In this document: piece by piece, positions 1-4,147 of the stretch
Numbering within the stretch: the stretch's first letter is position 1
How the letters are laid out: every line of letters begins with the position of its first letter
Assembly: GCA_030152625.1 (NCBI GenBank)
Contig: JASLJD010000129.1
Span: 1-5,265, forward strand
DNA length: 5,265 bases
Origin: Erysipelothrix sp.
GTDB taxonomy: Bacteria; Bacillota_I; Bacilli_A; Erysipelotrichales; Erysipelotrichaceae
Direction of reading: 5' to 3'
Position numbers and translations under genes: made by a program
The notes under the pieces: model-generated
What the model was told of the DNA's origin: nothing
The model's input: the letters and a program-made list of their open reading frames with translations, nothing else
Database searches by the model: none

Positions 1-1
1 T

Positions 2-160
2 TGCAAGGATGTCCTCACACAACTTACAGCAGTCCGAACCAGTGTCGATCGTGCTATTAGTTTGGTTGCAGTTGATAACTTATTGCAGTGCATGCATGCT
101 CCTGAGCAGGATGAAAAAGAAATTCAAGAAGCTGTCGATATGCTTGTTCGCTATCGATAA
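2..160 (+). CDS. CsoR/CstR-family (DUF156) metal- or persulfide-sensing repressor, C-terminal part
   Basis: Only the last 52 codons are in the window; the reading frame is open at the left edge and ends in TAA at 158-160. The fragment starts with C-K-D-V-L-T-Q-L-x-A-V-R, the signature of the second helix of the CsoR/RcnR/CstR all-alpha repressors (about 85-100 residues). These tetramers or dimers bind operator DNA and let go when Cu(I), Ni/Co, formaldehyde or sulfane sulfur reacts with conserved Cys/His residues. Here the first Cys (residue 1 of the fragment) and a second Cys 29 residues later (residue 30) match the two CsoR cysteines. The position four residues before the second Cys, a copper-binding His in CsoR, is Asn (residue 26). 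Two cysteines without that His is the pattern expected of the persulfide sensor CstR rather than a Cu(I) sensor. The family call is firm; the inducer is inference. The N-terminal residue of the sensing site and any upstream operon partners lie outside the window. Confidence 0.85.
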   Translation, partial: CKDVLTQLTAVRTSVDRAISLVAVDNLLQCMHAPEQDEKEIQEAVDMLVRYR

Positions 161-173
161 GTAATTTAAGTAT

Positions 174-207
174 AAAAAAACCTTACTTGTTTGAGTAAGG
201 TTTTTTT
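174..207. terminator. Two-way intrinsic terminator
   Basis: A perfect 7-bp stem CCTTACT/AGTAAGG (181-187 with 194-200) closes a 6-nt loop and is flanked by seven A on the left and seven T on the right, so the stem could extend to 14 bp. The symmetry gives a U-tract on either strand. It lies 13 nt after the stop of the CsoR-family gene and 18 nt after the stop of the convergent membrane-protein gene, and so can end both transcripts. Confidence 0.92.
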
Positions 208-225
208 ATGCTAAGAATGCTTATT

Positions 226-702
226 TTAGGCATTTTTGACTTTACAAACACCTTTTTCAATTTCACGTTTTGTCCACCAAAGGCCAAAAAGTAAAAGTAA
301 AGCGGAGATAAATTTATAAGGTAATCCAGCAAAAGGTAAGACGGCTACAGAAAAACTGATGCCTAAATTGGCGAAAAAACCAATGACACAAGGTGTGCAG
401 CCATAGGTAAGTACCCCGAAGAGGATGGATACAAAGCTCATATTACTTGCTTTGATTTCATTTCCTTTGAGTCGAACCATAATTGCATTAAGATTTAAAA
501 GTAAAGCACTCATTGTTGACATAATGATGTTGAGACTAATATTCACAAGCACAAGCCAAAAACCATAATGCTGGCTCATTTCTTGGTAAGAAAGGTTAAA
601 AGAATCAATTAATGTGTACATAATGAGAAAGACAAAAGTTAAAACGATCGCTTGTACAATGTATTTTTTCTCTTTTAACATATCTAAAGCTAAATCAAAC
701 AT
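226..702 (-). CDS. Small integral membrane protein with CTPC motif, unrecognised family
   Basis: A 158-residue protein with about four to five hydrophobic segments: roughly 14-33, 47-77, 87-110, 113-125 and 130-143. It has a charged N-terminus and a Lys/Arg-rich C-terminal tail. I do not recognise a named family. The most distinctive feature is YGCTPC at 100-105, a CxxC pair at the end or inside the third hydrophobic segment, followed by a Gly/Phe-rich stretch and FAGLPYKF (124-131). One more Cys is at 153. CxxC pairs in membrane segments are known from thiol-redox and metal-transport proteins (CcdA and MerT, for example), so a redox or soft-metal role is possible, but this is inference. The ATG at 702 is supported by the ribosome binding site AAGGAAGGAG (709-718) at good spacing, and a candidate promoter lies just upstream. 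It converges on the CsoR/CstR-type gene, so the two are not one operon, although both carry paired cysteines. Confidence 0.85.
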   Translation of the reverse strand: MFDLALDMLKEKKYIVQAIVLTFVFLIMYTLIDSFNLSYQEMSQHYGFWLVLVNISLNIIMSTMSALLLNLNAIMVRLKGNEIKASNMSFVSILFGVLTYGCTPCVIGFFANLGISFSVAVLPFAGLPYKFISALLLLFGLWWTKREIEKGVCKVKNA

Positions 703-725
703 AGAAAACTCCTTCCTTTTTAACT

Positions 726-754
726 AATTTACCCAAAAAAGCGGAGAATTCCAA
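726..754 (-). promoter_or_regulatory. Candidate sigma-A promoter of the CTPC membrane protein gene
   Basis: Reading the minus strand, TTGGAA (749-754) and TAAATT (726-731) are separated by 17 nt. Each matches the sigma-A consensus at four of six positions. Transcription would start near 719, almost at the ribosome binding site, giving a leader of under 20 nt. The -10 box lies within one copy of a direct repeat and the -35 box directly abuts the other, so repression or activation through these repeats is plausible. Confidence 0.45.
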
Positions 755-772
755 GCAATTTGCCCAAAAAAG
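726..772. repeat. Direct repeat pair, 16 nt, 31-bp period
   Basis: AATTTACCCAAAAAAG (726-741) and AATTTGCCCAAAAAAG (757-772) differ at one base and start exactly 31 bp apart, about three turns of the DNA helix. They lie in the 143-bp gap between the divergent membrane-protein and DUF349 genes. On the minus strand the proximal copy overlaps the -10 box and the distal copy lies just upstream of the -35 box of the candidate promoter. The spacing and placement fit an operator bound on one DNA face by a protein with two binding units. There is no sequence evidence of which protein. Confidence 0.6.
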
Positions 773-801
773 ACTGAAACAAAGCGTTTTTAGCACGCTC
801 A

Positions 802-831
802 TTGGTATTTCATGATAAAATAAGGTAGAAT
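802..831 (+). promoter_or_regulatory. Candidate sigma-A promoter of the DUF349 gene
   Basis: TTGGTA (802-807) and TAGAAT (826-831) are 18 nt apart. The predicted start of the RNA is near 838, only about 10 nt before the first possible start codon. A short inverted repeat AGCGT-N7-ACGCT (783-799) lies just upstream of the -35 box and could be an operator, but it is only 5 bp per arm. Confidence 0.45.
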
Positions 832-839
832 AAGTAGAG

Positions 840-848
840 AAAGAGGTG
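840..848 (+). promoter_or_regulatory. Ribosome binding site of the DUF349 gene, oddly placed
   Basis: AAAGAGGTG is a close match to the AAGGAGGTG complement of the 16S rRNA tail. The only classical in-frame start codons near it, GTG 846 and TTG 849, overlap it or follow it by only 2 nt. At the usual 8-nt spacing the in-frame codon is ATC (855-857). The next classical start is TTG 882, behind a weaker AAGGA (873-877). The site is therefore good but the start it serves is not settled. Confidence 0.55.
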
Positions 849-2069
849 TTGCATATCAATAACGATCAGAATAAGGATCACTTGGAGCAGGATGAAAAGG
901 TAACGGTGACGGATCCTGGGCCGGATCTAAGTTGGGAAAGTTTAGCCTCTGTTGAGCAATCACGTCAAAACGAACTCATTTCGGAAGTATACCGATTGGG
1001 TAATCGTTTAGATGAAGCGGGCGAAATTGAACAAATCAAAGAAGAATGGGAGTCGGCAAGTGACGATACTTTCGATTCACATTTGGAAGAAAAGTTCAAA
1101 AAAGCTCTTGAAGTTTATGAAGAACGTCAAGAAAAAATGCGTAAAGCAAAAGAAATTAAAGAAAAATTGGTTGAAGAGTCATTAGAACTTAAAGATTCAA
1201 CAAAATGGGCGAAAACTTCCAAGCGCTTGCAAGCAATGCAAAAGCAATGGAAAGAAGCCGGTTTTGCTGGAGAAGATGATGATCAAGAACTTTGGGAAAA
1301 ATTCTCAGAAGCAAATGACATTTTCTTCAATCGTCAAAATGAATTTTTTGATCAACGTGAAGAGCTTCAAGAAGAAGCTGCTGAACGTAAAGAAGCCTTG
1401 ATTGCTGAAGCAGAAGAACATAAAGACTCGACAGAGTGGAAAGAAACTTCCGCTGTGATGAGAGATCTTATGGATCGCTGGAAAGAAGCAGGTTTTGCTT
1501 CTCGAGAAGTAGAAGATGAGTTGTGGGAACGTTTTAACGCCGCACGACAACATTTCTACGATCGTCAAAATGAACATTTTGACGAAATGAGAGCACGTCA
1601 TGCGAAAGCGCGCGAAATCAAAGAAGGGCTTATTGAAAAAGCAGAAGAACTTGCTAATCAAGAACCTTTCAGTGGTGATCGCCGTCCAATGGATGAACTT
1701 TTCCAAGAATGGAAAGATGCCGGTTCAAGTGGAAGAGCGCATGAACAAGGTCTTTGGAATCAATTCAAAGCCCACCAAGATAAATTCTTCCAACGTTACA
1801 AAACATTCCGTCACGAATACTCTGAAGAACGCCGTGTGGCTGTTGAAGAGGAAATTCGTCGTTTAGAAGTTCGCATCAATGCTTTAGAGGAAATTTCAGA
1901 GATGATCAAAATCAAACTTGATTCACTCAATGAGATCGAAGAACTTGATGAAGAACAAGAAAAAGAACGCGAAGAACTCCAAAACAACTTAGAAAGCAAT
2001 GAAGTACGTCTAAAAGAGTACAATGAAAACTTTGATGCTCTAAGTGAAGAGTTAAAACATTTAATTTAA
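846..2069 (+). CDS. DUF349 repeat protein with C-terminal coiled coil
   Basis: A soluble, highly charged 407-residue protein without signal peptide or membrane segment. It consists of alpha-helical DUF349 repeats. Three clear units carry the pattern W-K-E/D-A-G then L-W-x-x-F then F-x-x-R: W135, W212 and W289 are each 77 residues apart, and so are the LW pairs ending at W150, W227 and W304. A decayed earlier unit occupies about 44-97 (EEW at 66-68). The last 80 residues (about 327-405) are Glu/Lys/Leu-rich coiled coil. DUF349 proteins are widespread in Bacillota and Actinomycetota and have no firmly established biochemical role; an RNA- or ribosome-related or stress function is sometimes suspected, which I cannot support from this sequence. 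The start is uncertain: GTG 846 is the longest, with TTG 849 or TTG 882 as alternatives. It is monocistronic by appearance, with its own candidate promoter and a strong terminator immediately after the stop. Confidence 0.9.
   Translation: MLHINNDQNKDHLEQDEKVTVTDPGPDLSWESLASVEQSRQNELISEVYRLGNRLDEAGEIEQIKEEWESASDDTFDSHLEEKFKKALEVYEERQEKMRKAKEIKEKLVEESLELKDSTKWAKTSKRLQAMQKQWKEAGFAGEDDDQELWEKFSEANDIFFNRQNEFFDQREELQEEAAERKEALIAEAEEHKDSTEWKETSAVMRDLMDRWKEAGFASREVEDELWERFNAARQHFYDRQNEHFDEMRARHAKAREIKEGLIEKAEELANQEPFSGDRRPMDELFQEWKDAGSSGRAHEQGLWNQFKAHQDKFFQRYKTFRHEYSEERRVAVEEEIRRLEVRINALEEISEMIKIKLDSLNEIEELDEEQEKEREELQNNLESNEVRLKEYNENFDALSEELKHLI
1149..1841 (+). repeat. Three tandem 231-nt (77-codon) units inside the DUF349 gene
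   Basis: The units span residues 102-178, 179-255 and 256-332. Units 1 and 2 are also alike in DNA: TGGAAAGAAGC followed by GGTTTTGCT occurs at 1248 and again at 1479, exactly 231 nt later, and CGTCAAAATGAA recurs in both units. Unit 3 keeps the length and the Trp/Phe skeleton but replaces the lysine-rich KDSTEW-type segment with a Pro/Gly-containing one (273-281). This indicates internal tandem duplication with units 1 and 2 closest to each other. Confidence 0.75.
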
Positions 2070-2076
2070 AGAATAG

Positions 2077-2106
2077 AAAAGCAGATTCGCAACGAATCTG
2101 CTTTTT
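2077..2106. terminator. Two-way intrinsic terminator between convergent genes
   Basis: GCAGATTCG (2081-2089) pairs perfectly with CGAATCTGC (2093-2101) around a 3-nt loop, with A-run on the left and TTTTT (2102-2106) on the right. It lies 11 nt after the stop of the DUF349 gene. On the minus strand the stem begins just past the stop codon of the CmpB-family gene, whose TAA (2105-2107) overlaps the T-run; the leftward U-tract TTTTCT is weaker. Confidence 0.92.
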
Positions 2107-2857
2107 ATTTCTTTTTAAATTGTTTGAGAATTTCATCGAAGCGTTTGGAACGAAGAGTTGGAAAAGAACGAAGTAATCTTCGGTGTTCCTTTTCCAATTT
2201 TTTACTTTTTCTTTGAAAACGGATTTGCATATCTTCTAAGCCTTGCTGAAGTTTCTCATCAAAGTCTTCAACTTGTTTTTCAATATTTTTTAGCGATGCT
2301 TGTTTTTCCATCCATGTTTGTAAATCTTCATATAAAACACTTGCCTTTTGTAAGTTTTCTTTGAAATCAATCACGTTAATAATACTGAGAATAAAATCGA
2401 TGAAGAAAAGAAAGAACGTTATTTTTGAAAACTGATAGAGTTGGTGATGGTTGTAAGTTTGGATGATGTTTTGTACATTAGGGTGAATGAATTCAACTAA
2501 AGCAACGGACAAAAGACCGAAAAGAATGGAATTTCTAAGGCAAATTCGACCATTGATATTATATTTTCGTTCACTGTAATCCCACCAACGCATATCGAAA
2601 AGTTTTTCCATAACATAGCTTGTCAGATATTCCAAAAAACTTGTTAGGAGAATACCTAAGAAAAAAATAAACCATGGACTTTCTGAATAGGGCAAGAGAA
2701 CCAATAAAATCGATAAGGCGCCAAAACCATAAATTGGAATGATTGGTCCGTAGAGAAAGCCTCTGTGAACAAAATGACCAGTAGGAATTGAAACATAGCA
2801 TGTTTCGATAATCCAACCCAAAAACGCATAAATTAACCAGTACAAATAGTACATCAT
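2105..2857 (-). CDS. CmpB-family 'putative ABC transporter permease' membrane protein with coiled-coil tail
   Basis: About 250 residues. Numbered from the ATG at 2857, the N-terminal two thirds has five hydrophobic segments (about 5-18, 35-57, 62-79, 110-126, 143-161). It shows the conserved motifs I know from the family usually named ABC-transporter type IV/CmpB: GWIIE (14-18), RGFLYGP (32-38) with IYGFGA following, FLEYLTSYVMEKLF (74-87), WWDYS (91-95) and NGRICL (102-107). The name is historical; the family is common in Bacillota, and transport has not, to my knowledge, been shown. No ATPase partner is adjacent here. Residues about 166-235 form a charged coiled coil, and the last 30 are Lys/Arg-rich, probably cytoplasmic. 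Start choice: GTG 2866 and ATG 2863 lie on or too near the AAAGAGAGTGAT ribosome binding site; ATG 2857 (or 2854) has normal spacing. The gene is divergent from mscS and shares its 80-bp promoter region. Confidence 0.88.
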   Translation of the reverse strand: MMYYLYWLIYAFLGWIIETCYVSIPTGHFVHRGFLYGPIIPIYGFGALSILLVLLPYSESPWFIFFLGILLTSFLEYLTSYVMEKLFDMRWWDYSERKYNINGRICLRNSILFGLLSVALVEFIHPNVQNIIQTYNHHQLYQFSKITFFLFFIDFILSIINVIDFKENLQKASVLYEDLQTWMEKQASLKNIEKQVEDFDEKLQQGLEDMQIRFQRKSKKLEKEHRRLLRSFPTLRSKRFDEILKQFKKK

Positions 2858-2889
2858 ATTCATCACTCTCTTTTTGTGTGCTTAGCTAT

Positions 2890-2918
2890 ATGATATACTA
2901 ATTGTTAAAGTAAATAAA
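2890..2918 (-). promoter_or_regulatory. Candidate promoter of the CmpB-family gene
   Basis: On the minus strand, TTTATT (2913-2918) is followed after 17 nt by TATCAT (2890-2895), five of six matches to the -10 consensus but a weak -35. The -10 overlaps that of the divergent mscS promoter, so the two genes probably compete for RNA polymerase. Confidence 0.45.
2891..2899 (+). promoter_or_regulatory. Candidate extended -10 promoter of mscS
   Basis: TGATATACT contains a -10 box TATACT (2894-2899) preceded by TG at the extended -10 position. No good -35 box is present at 17 nt, which is tolerated by extended -10 promoters. The transcript would start near 2906, about 33 nt ahead of the mscS start. 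Confidence 0.5.
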
Positions 2919-2938
2919 GAAAAGAGAGCAGGGATAAG

Positions 2939-3754
2939 ATGAAATATATGCAAAAAATAGTTCAAGCAGAATTCTTTCAAGGTCTTTTAAAAAGACTTTT
3001 TCTTGCAGTCGTCGTTTTCGTTGTGGGAACAGTATTGATTCACTTCCTGATCAAATCACTTCAAAAAATTCTTTTTAAAGGAAGTAAGAATCAAAAAAAG
3101 AAGACGATGTTTACGGTCATTTCAAGTTTCACGAAATACCTTATTTATTTTTTCACGTTAATGATTATCTTGGAAATCTTTGGTATTTCCACCAGCTCAA
3201 TCATTGCTGTGGCGGGGGTTGGAAGTGTGGCGCTTGGTTTAGGTGCGCAAGCCCTTGTTGAAGATATGATTTCGGGTCTTTTTATTTTAACGGAGGATCA
3301 ATATAATGTGGAAGATGTTGTGGAGGTCGCGGGTTATGTTGGCACGGTAGAAGAAATGAGTTTAAGAACCACCACCCTAAGAACATCTAAAGGAGAACTT
3401 TGCATCATACCAAATGGAGAAATCCGTGCGGTAAAAAACTATTCTCGTGATTATTTGAAAGCGCGTGTTGATCTTCCGATTCCTTATGAAAAGGACACAA
3501 AAGAAGTGATGAATATTGTTCGAGAGGGTTTGGAAGATTTTAAAAAACAAGAGGGTATTTTAGAAGAACCGGAAGTTTTAGGGATTATGGACTATGATGA
3601 TAGTGCAGTTATTTTAAGAGTACAAATCAAATGCATCCCTTCTAAAAAGTGGAGTCTTGAACGTGAGTTAAGGATCTGCTTAAAAGAAATTATGGATGAA
3701 AATGGTATTGATATTCCTTATGAAACAAGTGCTGTTTACCTTTTAAAAGACTAA
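2939..3754 (+). CDS. mscS: MscS-type small-conductance mechanosensitive channel
   Basis: A 271-residue member of the MscS family (E. coli MscS has 286). Such channels are homoheptamers in the cytoplasmic membrane that open under membrane tension and release solutes during osmotic downshift. The expected order is visible: TM1 (about 17-37), a Lys-rich loop (48-55), TM2 (about 61-80) and the pore helix TM3 (about 85-115), Gly/Ala-rich as needed for tight packing (AVAGVGSVALGLGAQALVED). The beta domain (about 120-175) contains RTTTLRTSKGE and the family hallmark IPNGEI (157-162), and a C-terminal alpha/beta domain (about 176-262) follows. The ATG at 2939 follows AGGGAT (2930-2935) at acceptable though short spacing; ATG 2948 is an alternative. 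There is no terminator after the stop; the promoter of the mgtA leader begins 3 nt later, so read-through into the Mg2+ riboswitch is expected. Confidence 0.95.
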   Translation: MKYMQKIVQAEFFQGLLKRLFLAVVVFVVGTVLIHFLIKSLQKILFKGSKNQKKKTMFTVISSFTKYLIYFFTLMIILEIFGISTSSIIAVAGVGSVALGLGAQALVEDMISGLFILTEDQYNVEDVVEVAGYVGTVEEMSLRTTTLRTSKGELCIIPNGEIRAVKNYSRDYLKARVDLPIPYEKDTKEVMNIVREGLEDFKKQEGILEEPEVLGIMDYDDSAVILRVQIKCIPSKKWSLERELRICLKEIMDENGIDIPYETSAVYLLKD

Positions 3755-3757
3755 AAC

Positions 3758-3786
3758 TTGACAAGTTGTCTAGGATTGGTTAGAGT
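3758..3786 (+). promoter_or_regulatory. Promoter of the M-box leader and mgtA
   Basis: A perfect -35 box TTGACA (3758-3763) and TAGAGT (3781-3786, four of six) are 17 nt apart. The RNA would begin near 3793, about 355 nt before the mgtA start, so the riboswitch and the second leader segment are both in the transcript. The -35 box starts 4 nt after the last base of mscS. Confidence 0.75.
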
Positions 3787-3808
3787 GTAAGTTGTGCTTG
3801 AAAAGAGA

Positions 3809-3950
3809 ATATACGGTAGGTGAGGCTACTAAAAGGATACGGGTTACTGCCGCGAAATAGTGGAGACACTATGAGTTGGTATGAACAGACTACGTCGCTA
3901 AGGCGTAGGATAAAGTAACAACATGGCCTTTTAGAGTTAAAGCTTGAACG
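3809..3950 (+). promoter_or_regulatory. M-box (ykoK) Mg2+ riboswitch aptamer
   Basis: The M-box is a cis-acting RNA that binds several Mg2+ ions and shuts down Mg2+ transporter genes when Mg2+ is plentiful. Conserved blocks are present in the right order: GGTGAGGCT (3819-3827), GGATAC (3835-3840), CTGCC (3847-3851), GAGAC (3863-3867), AACAG (3884-3888) and TTAAAGC (3937-3943). Helices that can be drawn: CTAAAAGG (3829-3836) with CCTTTTAG (3927-3934), perfect 8 bp; GTTAC (3843-3847) with GTAAC (3915-3919); ATAGTG with CACTAT around a GAGA tetraloop (3857-3872); CTACG (3890-3894) with CGTAG (3904-3908). I could not pair the closing P1 helix with confidence. The mgtA gene downstream confirms the expected regulon. 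Both boundaries are approximate. Confidence 0.9.
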
Positions 3951-3970
3951 GATAATATGTTAGAAATTAG

Positions 3971-4008
3971 ACCATGTTATGCGTTTAGGCGCTATAGCAT
4001 GGTTTTTT
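3971..4008 (+). terminator. Riboswitch-controlled intrinsic terminator
   Basis: The arm starting ACCATGTTAT (3971-3983) pairs with 3990-4003 in a 13-bp stem with one G-U pair and one bulged T, around a 6-nt loop, followed by six T and then a second T-run (4011-4015). The left arm CCATGTT (3972-3978) is exactly complementary to AACATGG (3920-3926) inside the M-box, between its GTAAC strand and the 3' strand of the 8-bp helix. With Mg2+ bound, AACATGG should be held in the aptamer and the terminator forms; without Mg2+ it can pair with the terminator arm and let RNA polymerase through. Confidence 0.9.
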
Positions 4009-4045
4009 ACTTTTTCAAGCATTCGAATGAAAGGGCGTGGTAAAA

Positions 4046-4123
4046 ATGGATTCTGAAGAACGATGGTCGGATTGTTGGTATTTGAACGTGGATTTTTATC
4101 ATGCACAATCCAAGTTCAATTGA
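4046..4123 (+). CDS. Possible 25-codon leader peptide upstream of mgtA
   Basis: ATG at 4046 opens 25 codons ending in TGA 4121-4123, only 24 nt before the mgtA ATG. AAAGGGCGTGG (4030-4040) resembles the extended ribosome binding site AAAGGAGGTG at fitting spacing. The peptide starts MDSEER, with an acidic N-terminus, and has two Trp, two Tyr and one Cys. It matches nothing I know. It overlaps two mutually exclusive hairpins, an arrangement typical of translated leaders. Leader peptides controlling mgtA are known in enterobacteria (MgtL), where acidic/Pro-rich first residues make ribosomes stall or drop off at low Mg2+; any parallel here is inference. It could also be a chance open frame. Confidence 0.35.
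   Translation: MDSEERWSDCWYLNVDFYHAQSKFN
4069..4119 (+). promoter_or_regulatory. Alternative hairpins in the second mgtA leader
   Basis: Hairpin A: 4082-4094 (TTGAACGTGGATT) pairs with 4107-4119 (AATCCAAGTTCAA), 12 pairs with one mismatch and a 12-nt loop. Hairpin B: GGATTGT (4069-4075) pairs with ACAATCC (4105-4111), 7 pairs. Both need AATCC 4107-4111, so they exclude each other. Both lie inside the possible leader peptide frame, and neither has a T-run, so neither is a terminator. Just downstream, ATTGAA (4129-4134) can pair with TTCAAT (4144-4149), putting the mgtA ribosome binding site in a loop and its start codon in the stem. Confidence 0.45.
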
Positions 4124-4147
4124 AGAAATTGAAGGAGGATGTTTTCA

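Noticed and set aside
783..799. Inverted repeat AGCGT-N7-ACGCT as a regulator site
   Set aside because: Only 5 bp per arm and a single copy; it is too short to list as a separate feature, though its place beside the -35 box of the DUF349 gene is noted there.
1305..1706. Long open frame on the minus strand inside the DUF349 gene, rich in Phe, Ser and Cys
   Set aside because: It is the complement of Glu/Lys-rich coding sequence, which leaves few stops in that frame. No ribosome binding site or family motif was seen, and the plus-strand protein has clear repeats.
1600..1866. Shifted plus-strand frame inside the DUF349 gene
   Set aside because: It overlaps the well-supported gene completely, its product is low-complexity Lys-rich, and there is no sign of a frameshift in the parent gene.
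2571..2816. Minus-strand frame of 81 codons overlapping the CmpB-family gene
   Set aside because: It lies in a different frame on the same strand as a protein with many conserved family motifs; it has no initiation signal of its own.
3755..3767. Palindrome AACTTGACAAGTT right after mscS as a possible terminator
   Set aside because: The stem has 5 bp at most, the loop is 3 nt, there is no T-run, and it coincides with a consensus -35 box; it is better explained as part of the promoter.
4082..4119. Hairpin in the second leader as an additional terminator
   Set aside because: No U-tract follows the stem; the next bases are TTGAAGAAATTG and then the mgtA ribosome binding site.
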